A DNA stretch of 15,071 nt from the NCBI GenBank assembly GCA_007131435.1, contig SLQM01000097.1, positions 1 through 15,071 of the forward strand, given 5' to 3'. Positions 5,985 to 13,140 of the stretch are shown here, in pieces. Position 1 is the stretch's first letter; each line of letters begins with the position of its first letter. The position numbers and the translations under genes were made by a program. A model generated the notes under the pieces. That model made no database searches. It worked only from the letters and a program-made list of their open reading frames with translations, and was not told where the DNA came from. This DNA comes from Syntrophomonadaceae bacterium. Its GTDB lineage: Bacteria; Bacillota; Dethiobacteria; DTU022.

Positions 5985-7820
5985 ATGATGAACAAAGATT
6001 TTTTACCGATCAGCAGGGCAGAGATGGAAACACGGGGCTGGAGTGAAGCCGATTTTATATTGGTTAGCGGAGATGCCTACGTGGACCATCCTTCCTTCGG
6101 TCCGGCAATTATCAGCCGGCTGTTGGAAGCTTACGGTTTTAAGGTAGCAGTTATTGCCCAGCCGGACTGGAAAAACAGGGATGAATTCAAGAGGCTTGGA
6201 AAACCGCGGTTAGGCTTTCTGATCAGTGCCGGCAATATCGATTCCATGGTTGCCCATTACTCGGTGGCCAGGAAGCGCCGCAAAACAGATAGTTACAGCC
6301 CCGGTGGACGGACCGGGCTGCGGCCGGACCGGGCGGCAATAGTGTATGCTAAGAAAGTAAAGGAGATTTTTCCGGGTGTTCCCGTGATACTCGGCGGAAT
6401 TGAAGCAAGCCTGAGACGGCTTGCCCACTATGATTACTGGGAAAACAGGGTCAGGCCTTCAATCCTGGTCGATTCAAAGGCCGACCTTTTGGTATACGGA
6501 ATGGGGGAAAAACCGGTAATTGAAATTGCCGAAGCGCTGCAAAGCGGCCTTAAAGTTAAAGATTTAAACTATATCAGGGGAACCTGCTGCTTTACCAGGC
6601 ATATACCTGATCCGGACGACACTATTGTTTTGCCTTCCTTTAAAGAGTTAACTTCATCTAAACAGGCCTATGCCGAAAGTTTCATGATTCAATACAAAAA
6701 CTCAGATAGCATGCAGGCCAGAACCCTGGCTGAGCCTTATGAAGAAGGCTATATAATTCAAAATCCACCGGCTGAACCACATTCAACCGAAGAACTGGAC
6801 ATGATATACAGGCTGCCGTTTAAAAGAATATACCACCCTGTATATGAAAAAGCGGGAGGCGTACCTGCCCTGGATGAAGTCCGTTTCAGCCTGGCCAGCA
6901 GCAGGGGCTGCTTTGGAGGCTGCAGCTTTTGCTCGCTTCATTTCCACCAGGGACGAGTTGTCCAAAGCAGGAGCATCGAGGCGATTGTGGAAGAAGCAGA
7001 ACAGCTAATAGCCGACCCTGGTTTTAAGGGATATATCCATGATGTGGGAGGGCCTACAGCAAATTTTCGCAAACCTTCCTGCAGCAGGCAGGAAAAAATT
7101 GGCCCCTGCCGGGACAGGGAGTGCCTCTTTCCCGGGCCATGCGAAAACCTTGAAACAGGCCATAGTGAATATATAAACCTGCTGCGCAGACTGCGTTCAC
7201 TGGAGGGAGTAAAGAAAGTTTTTATCCGTTCCGGCATCCGCTATGATTACCTGCTCTATGACGATGACAACTCTTTCCTGGAAGAGCTCTGCCGCCACCA
7301 TGTCAGCGGTCAGCTGAAAGTTGCCCCGGAACATGTATCGCCCAAAGTGTTAAACCAGATGGGTAAACCGGGAAAAGAGCTTTACCTGCAGTTTAAAAAG
7401 AAGTATAAACAGGTCAATGAAAAACTGGGTAAAGACCAATACCTTGTTCCATATTTCATCTCAAGCCACCCCGGGTCAGATCTTAACGCTGCCATAGAAC
7501 TGGCCCAATTCATCAAGAGACATGAACAGCACCTGCCCGAGCAGGTCCAGGATTTTTACCCGACCCCCGGGACCCTTTCAACATGCATGTTTTATACTGA
7601 AATGGACCCGCGCACAATGCAGCCCCTGTATGTACCGAAGTCTTCACACGAGAAAGCGATGCAGCGGGCCTTGCTGCAGTACAGGAACCCAAAAGTCTAC
7701 CGGCTTGTTCATGAAGCGCTGGTTAAAGCCGGGCGAAAAGACCTGATTGGGTATGGGCGAAAATGCCTGATCAGGCCGCCGAAAAAGAAAAAAGAAGTCA
7801 GCAAAAAAAACAGCAAATGA
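5985..7820 (+). CDS. ygiQ: YgiQ family radical SAM protein (UPF0313)
   Basis: 611 residues from ATG 5985; AAAGGATAA (5972-5980) precedes it. The next codon is also ATG, so initiation at 5988 is equally possible. The N-terminal third reads as the usual YgiQ opening (F-L-P-I-S near the start, V-S-G-D-A-Y-V-D-H-P-S-F-G, and a G-G-I-E-A-S-L-R-R stretch), an alpha/beta domain resembling B12-binding folds. The radical SAM motif is R-G-C-F-G-G-C-S-F-C with cysteines 309, 313 and 316 (C-x3-C-x2-C). The C-terminal part contains K-V-A-P-E-H and Q-D-F-Y-P-T-P-G-T, typical of the family, and it ends in a Lys-rich tail encoded by A-runs. The family is broadly conserved, but its reaction is not established to my knowledge. 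It heads a three-gene operon with the YczE-type membrane protein (31 nt downstream) and a hydrolase. Confidence 0.93.
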   Translation: MMNKDFLPISRAEMETRGWSEADFILVSGDAYVDHPSFGPAIISRLLEAYGFKVAVIAQPDWKNRDEFKRLGKPRLGFLISAGNIDSMVAHYSVARKRRKTDSYSPGGRTGLRPDRAAIVYAKKVKEIFPGVPVILGGIEASLRRLAHYDYWENRVRPSILVDSKADLLVYGMGEKPVIEIAEALQSGLKVKDLNYIRGTCCFTRHIPDPDDTIVLPSFKELTSSKQAYAESFMIQYKNSDSMQARTLAEPYEEGYIIQNPPAEPHSTEELDMIYRLPFKRIYHPVYEKAGGVPALDEVRFSLASSRGCFGGCSFCSLHFHQGRVVQSRSIEAIVEEAEQLIADPGFKGYIHDVGGPTANFRKPSCSRQEKIGPCRDRECLFPGPCENLETGHSEYINLLRRLRSLEGVKKVFIRSGIRYDYLLYDDDNSFLEELCRHHVSGQLKVAPEHVSPKVLNQMGKPGKELYLQFKKKYKQVNEKLGKDQYLVPYFISSHPGSDLNAAIELAQFIKRHEQHLPEQVQDFYPTPGTLSTCMFYTEMDPRTMQPLYVPKSSHEKAMQRALLQYRNPKVYRLVHEALVKAGRKDLIGYGRKCLIRPPKKKKEVSKKNSK

Positions 7821-7851
7821 TATGGTAAACTTAACAGCAAAAGGAGCTTCC

Positions 7852-8526
7852 ATGAAACTAGATCTTTCCGGTAAAAAAGTCAGGCAAACAGTTTTACGCT
7901 ATCTTGCAATCTTCGTTGGCCTTTTTATAGTTGGCAACGGTATAGTGCTGACTATCCAGGCAAATATTGGTGTTAACCCCTGGGATGTTTTACACATCGG
8001 CATTGCAAACCGGACCGGGTTAACCATCGGAACGGTGATCCAGGCTGTGGGGCTGCTTTTGGTTGTGGTCAGCTACTTTTTTAAAGTAAAGATCTACATC
8101 GGGACCGTGCTGAACATGATCTTCCTGGGACTTTTTGTAGACCTTGTTATCGCCTGGGCCTACGTCCCCAACCCTGAATTAATATGGCATCGTATCCTGC
8201 TTTATGTAACCGGCGTCATAGTATTCGGCTTTGGTGTGGCAGTCTATATCAGCGCAAATTTAGGAGCCGGCCCCCGGGACAGCCTGATGCTGGCGCTTAC
8301 CAGGGTTTCCCGTTTCAGGGCCGGAACTATCAGGACCTTTATGGAGGTAACCGCTGCAACTGCGGGGTTTTTCCTGGGTGGACCACTTGGCATAGGAACT
8401 GTAATATTTGCCTTAACAGTAGGATTTTTTATGGAGATTGGCTTTACCATTATCAAAGCATTTAAAAGAACCAGGCCTTATGAACTGATCTGGAACGGAA
8501 CAAAGCATGTTACAAGGGGGGTTTAA
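7852..8526 (+). CDS. YczE/YitT-like integral membrane protein
   Basis: 224 residues, mostly hydrophobic, with about five or six membrane segments. ATG 7852 is chosen over ATG 7822 because AAAAGGAG stands five nt before it while nothing resembling a ribosome site precedes 7822. The protein is internally repeated: A-N-I-G-V-N-P-W-D (37-45) recurs as A-N-L-G-A-G-P-R-D (136-144), and I-G-T-V-L-N-M-I-F-L-G-L-F-V-D-L (83-98) recurs as I-G-T-V-I-F-A-L-T-V-G-F-F-M-E-I (181-196). The offsets are 99 and 98 residues. This two-repeat layout matches the YczE/YyaS/YitT group (COG2364-like), whose transport or other function is not firmly known. It sits 31 nt after the ygiQ stop and 5 nt before the hydrolase start, clearly in one operon. 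Confidence 0.85.
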   Translation: MKLDLSGKKVRQTVLRYLAIFVGLFIVGNGIVLTIQANIGVNPWDVLHIGIANRTGLTIGTVIQAVGLLLVVVSYFFKVKIYIGTVLNMIFLGLFVDLVIAWAYVPNPELIWHRILLYVTGVIVFGFGVAVYISANLGAGPRDSLMLALTRVSRFRAGTIRTFMEVTAATAGFFLGGPLGIGTVIFALTVGFFMEIGFTIIKAFKRTRPYELIWNGTKHVTRGV

Positions 8527-8531
8527 GCAGA

Positions 8532-9365
8532 ATGAAGCAAGGGGAAATGAACTGGGTTAGCTATGACGGACTACCGCTATTTGCCCAAAAATGGGAACCG
8601 GATGGTGAAATCAAGGGAGTGATCAACCTAATTCACGGACATGGAGATCACAGCGGTCGCTTTGCACACTGGGCAAAGAGGTTTAACAGCGCCGGGTATG
8701 CATTGGTTTCATTTGACCTGCGTGGCCACGGTCGGTCGGGTGGAAAACGCGGGCATTGTCCGTCATTTGATCATTTTGCCGATGATATTACTATAATGCT
8801 ACAAAAATCTGAAGAGCTATTCCCAAAGATAAAACCCTTTCTTTATGGGCATAGCTTAGGGGGTATAATACTGCTTTACTTTTTAATCCAACGCCAGCCG
8901 GAAGTGAAAGGGGCAATTGTTACAAGCCCGGCTTTAAGATCAAAAGTACAGGAACAGAAAGCAAAAGTGGCAATGACCCTTTTGCTGGGCTCAATTCTGC
9001 CAACACTCACTATACCTACCGCTCTTGAGATTGATGCACTTTCCAGGGATGAATCAGTTTTAAATAAATATATTAATGATCCACTGGTGCACGAAAAAAT
9101 ATCTTTACAACTAGGCAAAAGAACGATTGGAGCAATCGATTTTATTTTTAAGAACGCTGCAATGATCAACCTTCCACTATTATTGCTCCATGGCAGCGAC
9201 GACCGAATCTGCTATGCAAGAGGGTCAGAAGAACTTGCATCTTTAATAGATAAAAATTGCTCGTTTAAGCTGTTCGAAGGATGTTACCACGAACTGCACA
9301 ATGAACCTGAAAAAGATGATGTCTTTAATTTCTTGATTGGGTGGATAAACAGCCAGAACGGGTAA
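8532..9365 (+). CDS. Alpha/beta hydrolase, monoacylglycerol-lipase type (serine aminopeptidase S33 family)
   Basis: 277 residues with no signal peptide, so cytosolic. Start at ATG 8532 with an AAGGGGGG stretch about ten nt upstream; the in-frame ATG at 8547 has its purine run too close to be used. The fold markers run in order: oxyanion loop H-G-H-G-D-H (35-40), F-D-L-R-G-H-G-R-S-G (61-70), nucleophile elbow G-H-S-L-G-G with S108, then H-G-S-D-D-R-I-C with D224, and E-G-C-Y-H-E-L-H with H253. The spacing and wording of the last two match human monoglyceride lipase (D239, H269), so a Ser108-Asp224-His253 triad is well supported. Likely substrates are monoacylglycerols, lysophospholipids or other carboxylic esters. 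It is the last gene of the ygiQ operon and converges on larA with 12 nt between the stop codons. Confidence 0.88.
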   Translation: MKQGEMNWVSYDGLPLFAQKWEPDGEIKGVINLIHGHGDHSGRFAHWAKRFNSAGYALVSFDLRGHGRSGGKRGHCPSFDHFADDITIMLQKSEELFPKIKPFLYGHSLGGIILLYFLIQRQPEVKGAIVTSPALRSKVQEQKAKVAMTLLLGSILPTLTIPTALEIDALSRDESVLNKYINDPLVHEKISLQLGKRTIGAIDFIFKNAAMINLPLLLLHGSDDRICYARGSEELASLIDKNCSFKLFEGCYHELHNEPEKDDVFNFLIGWINSQNG

Positions 9366-9377
9366 AAGTCAGTTTGA

Positions 9378-10670
9378 TTAACAGGAAACCGAGGGCATGG
9401 TGCTTCCACCATGGGGCATAATGTATGCCGGGGGTAAAGCGTCATGCTTTTTCTTTATGAAATCTAGGGCTTCGCTAATTCCTTTAACCGGAATCATACC
9501 CATCTTTTCAACTGTTAATGGCTCAAGACCTGAAATAACCAGGATGTCATTTTCAGATGCTATTACCCCTGCATGATAGCCCATCTGACTGCCGATGGTA
9601 TATTCACGGCGCAGCGCTGCTTCACGCTGACGGTTATCATCAAAGTTTATAAATGGAGCAAAAAAGTCATCACTGCCGATCCCTTCGCGGCATTCGCTGA
9701 TGAGCAGCATCGTTCCGCCTTTCTTTAAGGCAAAATGGGCATTGTATATTGTTTTATAGGTCTGGTAGAAATTAATATCCTTCGGGTATCCCCCGCATGA
9801 AGCAATTACTACTTCTGCCTGCTCATCAATTAGTATTCCATAATGATCTGCCACCAGGTCACACCCGGCCCGGTGCGCCGTTAGATAATTGCCGGCTACT
9901 ACATAGGCAATTTTATGAGTCTCTTCGTTAATAATTGTATTAACCAGGAAATCAGGGGCAACAAGGCTTGCCCCCTGGACCATATCGTCGCAGCAGGGGT
10001 TGCCGTCTATTTTACCGGCACAAACAGCGGGGTTCAAACCGCACCCCTCTTCAGGATGGAAAGCAAGGGAATGATTTTTCATGATAGCTTTATAGCCAGC
10101 CACCCCCGGGATAATTGCTTTTTTCCCGCCTCCCCACCCGGCAAGAAAGTGGTAAACTATCCCCCCGGTCAGGATAACCCGGTCTGCACCGGCAACAATT
10201 TTGTTAACATGGACAGGAGTGCCGTATGACGTGTCTCCAAGGTAAACAAGGCTGTCGTCATCCCTGGCCCGGTGATCATATATTTTTATCCTCCTGTAAG
10301 CTTCATCACCAACCAACAACCTGTGCTCTTCTTCTGCCTGCTCACGGTGATCGCCCGTGGCAGAGATAATAAATATGTCCTGATCGGGTATTCCGCCACG
10401 GTTAAGCTCATTTAGCAGGGGCGGTATAAGCAGGTGATGGCGCGCCCAGACCCTGGTCATATCGCTAACTATAATACAGGCTTTCTCGCCTTTATTGACC
10501 AGCTGGGAAAGAGGGGCAGAATCTATTGGTTTAGCCAGGGCTTCTTTAATTAAAGCTTCTTCTGAATCATGCTCTGGAAGTGGCTTTGCTTCCAATACCT
10601 GCTTGACCTGTGAGCCAGGAAGCTCCAGGCTGACAGATCCATCGCCGTAGAGAAGATCAATCTTTTCCAT
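9378..10670 (-). CDS. larA: LarA-family nickel-pincer racemase/epimerase (lactate racemase-like)
   Basis: 430 residues; AGGAGGT lies about seven nt before ATG 10670. Catalytic residues known from Lactobacillus plantarum LarA occur at identical positions: H108 (in T-G-D-H-R-E), H174 (in Y-H-F-L-A-G), K184 (in G-G-G-K-K-A-I-I-P-G) and H200 (in K-N-H). K184 is the residue that carries the nickel-pyridinium pincer (NPN) cofactor, and R73 sits in the substrate-binding D-M-T-R segment. The enzyme should invert a 2-hydroxyacid by hydride abstraction and return. Family members act on lactate and also on other hydroxyacids, so the lactate assignment is provisional. The NPN synthesis genes larB, larC and larE are not in the window and must lie elsewhere if the enzyme is active. 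It is 104 nt downstream of the GlcD-type dehydrogenase gene on the same strand, which fits racemisation coupled to oxidation of one isomer. Confidence 0.88.
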   Translation of the reverse strand: MEKIDLLYGDGSVSLELPGSQVKQVLEAKPLPEHDSEEALIKEALAKPIDSAPLSQLVNKGEKACIIVSDMTRVWARHHLLIPPLLNELNRGGIPDQDIFIISATGDHREQAEEEHRLLVGDEAYRRIKIYDHRARDDDSLVYLGDTSYGTPVHVNKIVAGADRVILTGGIVYHFLAGWGGGKKAIIPGVAGYKAIMKNHSLAFHPEEGCGLNPAVCAGKIDGNPCCDDMVQGASLVAPDFLVNTIINEETHKIAYVVAGNYLTAHRAGCDLVADHYGILIDEQAEVVIASCGGYPKDINFYQTYKTIYNAHFALKKGGTMLLISECREGIGSDDFFAPFINFDDNRQREAALRREYTIGSQMGYHAGVIASENDILVISGLEPLTVEKMGMIPVKGISEALDFIKKKHDALPPAYIMPHGGSTMPSVSC

Positions 10671-10774
10671 AACAGCTACCTCCTGCTGGCTGCGATTAGG
10701 ACAATCACATCATCATTATGCAGAACAAATCAAGTTTTAAGATACCGGTAGAACAGCAAAAAACGAGTTAATAA

Positions 10775-12196
10775 CTATAGATCAAAAATTTTACCCGGGT
10801 TCAGAATATTGTTGGGATCAAAAGCCTGCTTAATTCTTTTCATAACCCCTATTTCAGCATCGCCAAGGACAAGCGGCAGGTATTTTTTACGTTTATGGCC
10901 AATTCCATGTTCACCGCTGATCGTTCCCCCAAGACCTTTTACTGCTATATAAAGCTCTTCCAAAACTAAGGGAAGAGTCTTTTCCCAGCTTTCTATCGAT
11001 TCTTCAGGCTTCTTGACTATAGTAGCGTGCATATTACCATCTCCCGCATGTCCATAGCAGGGAATGATTACATTATATTTCCCCGAAATCTCTTCCAGCA
11101 GCGGAATGAGTTTAGGAATATTGCTGACCGGAACTACTATATCTTCCAGGCTCTGCTCCGGGCTGATTGCTTTAAAAGCTTCAGCGGCATGGCGGCGCAC
11201 TTTCCAGATTTTCTCCTGGTCGGCTGGGCCTTCAGCTACAAATGCATCAAGGGCACCGTGATCCAGGCATAGTTCACCAATATCAAGACACTCTTCCCTT
11301 ACCAGGTCAGGATCGTTACCGTCGAGCTCAATAATCAACACAGCGCCGGCATCCTGGTAGCGTTTCTTTTCATTTAAAAATTCACTGGTTGTATCAAGAG
11401 ATGTTTTATCCATAAATTCTATACCGGTCGGGATGATGCGCATCGTGTTCATGATCAGCGGGACGGCATCAATTGCCGACTGGGCATCCTCGAAAAGCAC
11501 CATCATATCTATTTTTGCCTTGGGCAGGGGCAGCAGCTTAACAAATATTTTTGAAAAAATACCGAGGGTTCCTTCAGAGCCGATCATCAGCTGGATAATA
11601 TTATAGCCGGTGACATCTTTAACCCGTTTACCGCCAAAGGTGCAGATTTCGCCTGTGGGCAGAACCACCTCCAGGCCGGTAATATAACGGCCTGTCACCC
11701 CGTACTTGATGGCTCTTCCGCCCCCGGCATTTTCAGCCACGTTGCCACCGATATAACACATTTCAAGGCTCATCGGGTAGCCGGCAAAAAACAGCCCTTC
11801 TTTCTGAACTTCATTGTTAAAATCGTTGGTAATAACCCCGGGTTCGAGCACCGCAACCAGATTGTTTTTATCTATTTCAAGCACCTTGTTCATTCTTTCC
11901 GTTGAAAGCAGTATCCCACTCATCAGGGGTACGGCACCGCCGGAAAGACCGCTGCCTGCCCCCCTGGGGGTTACCGGAATCATCTCCCTGTTAGCCAGTT
12001 TTAGCACGGCAGATACCTCCCCGGCAGTTGCCGGTTTGACAACAACTTCAGGCATCCTGGCATAGCTCTTTTCAGCAACTTCATCATGGGAAAATGGCTC
12101 GAGCTTTTCTGGATCGTCAAAAATAATATATTCCTGGCCCACTATGCGGGAAAGTTCATCAAAAATTTTCTTATCAACAGGCCGGTAATCTTTCAT
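10775..12196 (-). CDS. glcD: FAD-linked 2-hydroxyacid dehydrogenase, GlcD / D-lactate dehydrogenase type
   Basis: 473 residues from ATG 12196. An upstream in-frame TTG would add nine residues, but GGCGGTG seven nt before the ATG and the family's usual N-terminus favour the ATG. An N-terminal FAD_binding_4 domain (about 45-220) shows P-R-G-A-G-S-G-L-S-G-G-A (77-88), E-P-G-V, G-G-N-V-A-E-N-A-G-G and G-S-E-G-T-L-G-I. The C-terminal FAD-oxidase domain has G-H-A-G-D-G-N-M-H (H383, H390) and G-E-H-G-I-G (E429), the metal/substrate site of D-2-hydroxyacid dehydrogenases. It should oxidise a D-2-hydroxyacid such as D-lactate, glycolate or 2-hydroxyglutarate to the 2-oxoacid. The electron acceptor is unknown: no etfAB genes stand beside it, unlike electron-confurcating lactate dehydrogenase loci. 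LarA follows on the same strand. Confidence 0.9.
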   Translation of the reverse strand: MKDYRPVDKKIFDELSRIVGQEYIIFDDPEKLEPFSHDEVAEKSYARMPEVVVKPATAGEVSAVLKLANREMIPVTPRGAGSGLSGGAVPLMSGILLSTERMNKVLEIDKNNLVAVLEPGVITNDFNNEVQKEGLFFAGYPMSLEMCYIGGNVAENAGGGRAIKYGVTGRYITGLEVVLPTGEICTFGGKRVKDVTGYNIIQLMIGSEGTLGIFSKIFVKLLPLPKAKIDMMVLFEDAQSAIDAVPLIMNTMRIIPTGIEFMDKTSLDTTSEFLNEKKRYQDAGAVLIIELDGNDPDLVREECLDIGELCLDHGALDAFVAEGPADQEKIWKVRRHAAEAFKAISPEQSLEDIVVPVSNIPKLIPLLEEISGKYNVIIPCYGHAGDGNMHATIVKKPEESIESWEKTLPLVLEELYIAVKGLGGTISGEHGIGHKRKKYLPLVLGDAEIGVMKRIKQAFDPNNILNPGKIFDL

Positions 12197-12246
12197 CTCT
12201 TTACACCGCCTTAAAAAAATCAAACTTCATTTAAACAAAGGAAAAT

Positions 12247-12274
12247 ATTATGAGTTAAGGAAAAGGAAAGTCAC
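12247..12274 (-). promoter_or_regulatory. Candidate promoter for glcD-larA, overlapping the inverted repeat
   Basis: On the minus strand GTGACT (12274-12269; 4 of 6) is followed after 16 nt by CATAAT (12252-12247; 5 of 6), about 50 nt before the glcD start. The spacer of this promoter is occupied almost exactly by one arm of the inverted repeat at 12253-12271. A protein bound to that arm, or the hairpin itself, could control entry into glcD-larA. Confidence 0.35.
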
Positions 12275-12314
12275 ACAGCAAAAGGGCGTGCATAAACTTT
12301 CCTTGACCTTAACT
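12253..12314. repeat. Long imperfect inverted repeat (19-bp arms, 24-nt loop) between bdh-like gene and glcD
   Basis: AGTTAAGGAAAAGGAAAGT (12253-12271) pairs with ACTTTCCTTGACCTTAACT (12296-12314). 17 of 19 positions are complementary; the only mismatches are two adjacent central pairs. On the minus-strand transcript it begins 12 nt after the SDR stop codon. The sequence following the stem (CATAATATTTTCC) is T-rich without a clean U-run, so it is an imperfect intrinsic-terminator candidate. It could equally be an mRNA-end stabiliser or a paired operator. Confidence 0.75.
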
Positions 12315-12326
12315 TAATTCATTTGT

Positions 12327-13088
12327 CTAATTTGCAGTCCAGCCACCATCTATTGTAAACATGGAGCCGGAAATATGTGCTGCAGCATCAGAACATAAAA
12401 ACTTGGCTACATCGCCTATCATCCTGGGTTCTATCAGCTTTTTCACCGACGCCTTAACCAACATAATCTTTTCTACCACTTCATCTTCTGAAATGCCGTG
12501 CGTCTTGGCCTGGTCGGAGATCTGGTTATCGACCAGGGGGGTGCGGACATAGGCCGGACAGATTGAATTTACAGTAATACCGTAAGGCCCACCTTCCAGG
12601 GCAGTGGTTTTGGTCAAACCGCCCAACCCGTGTTTGGCCGAGATATAAGCTGATTTATACTCTGAGGCAACCAGTCCGTGAACTGAATTGAGGTGAATTA
12701 TCCTGCCCCAGCCCTGCTCCTTCATTGAAGGCCAGACATACTTGGTCAGTAAGAATGGAGCAGTGAGCATAAGGTCAATCATGAAGTACCACCTGTCTTC
12801 AGGGAAATCTTCGATAGGCGATACGGTCTGTACACCGGCTACATTGATCAGCACATCAACTTTTTTATATTTATCCAGGGCGAAATCGGCCAGCTTCCGG
12901 CATTCTTCCTGTTTACTTAAATCAACAATAATGTGATCCTGTCCCAATCTTTCAGCTTCTTTTTTTAGCTTATCGCCGGTCACATCAGCCATAACCACTT
13001 TAGCTCCGTCTTCTGCAAAAACCTCGGTAGTGGCAAGACCTATGCCGCTGGCCGCCCCGGTAACAATGGTAACCTTATCCTTTAACAA
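12327..13088 (-). CDS. Short-chain dehydrogenase, D-3-hydroxybutyrate dehydrogenase type
   Basis: 253 residues starting at TTG 13088, where an excellent AAAGGAGG stands seven nt upstream and the protein then begins M-L-K-D-K-V as the family does. A second in-frame TTG at 13130 would add 14 residues of no recognisable family. The NAD motif T-G-A-A-S-G-I-G (10-17) and an Asp at the end of strand 2 (D35) point to NAD(H). The catalytic Ser (S135 in N-S-V-H-G-L-V-A), Y148 and K152 are present, and the later I-C-P-A-Y-V-R-T-P-L-V and D-Q-A-K-T-H-G-I segments are those of 3-hydroxybutyrate dehydrogenases. The expected reaction is 3-hydroxybutyrate + NAD to acetoacetate. The Asn that usually completes the SDR tetrad is Met107. 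It lies 52 nt behind CoA-transferase subunit B, the natural partner for acetoacetate. Confidence 0.87.
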   Translation of the reverse strand: MLKDKVTIVTGAASGIGLATTEVFAEDGAKVVMADVTGDKLKKEAERLGQDHIIVDLSKQEECRKLADFALDKYKKVDVLINVAGVQTVSPIEDFPEDRWYFMIDLMLTAPFLLTKYVWPSMKEQGWGRIIHLNSVHGLVASEYKSAYISAKHGLGGLTKTTALEGGPYGITVNSICPAYVRTPLVDNQISDQAKTHGISEDEVVEKIMLVKASVKKLIEPRMIGDVAKFLCSDAAAHISGSMFTIDGGWTAN

Positions 13089-13095
13089 ATCTGTT

Positions 13096-13103
13096 CCTCC
13101 TTT
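13096..13103 (-). promoter_or_regulatory. Ribosome binding site fixing the TTG start of the 3-hydroxybutyrate dehydrogenase-type SDR
   Basis: On the minus strand AAAGGAGG, close to ideal, is separated by seven nt (AACAGAT) from the TTG at 13088-13086. There is no ATG near. The alternative upstream TTG (13130) has only AGAGG before it. Confidence 0.75.
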
Positions 13104-13140
13104 GCCCTGTAATTGTAAATCAATTGCCAAATGGCGCCTC

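Noticed and set aside
7785..7820. A-rich 3' end of ygiQ (including an A8 run) considered as a frameshift or slippage signal.
   Set aside because: It encodes a plausible Lys-rich tail and ends in a normal stop; no downstream frame continues the protein.
9396..9413. Perfect 7-bp hairpin CATGGTG-CTTC-CACCATG near the convergent larA/hydrolase junction, considered as a bidirectional terminator.
   Set aside because: It lies wholly inside the larA coding sequence, where it encodes a repeated Met-Pro-x-Gly-Gly-Ser pattern, and has no T-run on either side; G-rich sequence follows it on the plus strand.
10671..10774. Gap between glcD and larA searched for a promoter, riboswitch or terminator.
   Set aside because: Only the larA ribosome site is evident; no hairpin or convincing -35/-10 pair was seen, so the two genes are treated as co-transcribed.
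13089..13130. Longer SDR starting at TTG 13130.
   Set aside because: The added 14 residues have no family similarity, and the near-ideal AAAGGAGG belongs to TTG 13088.
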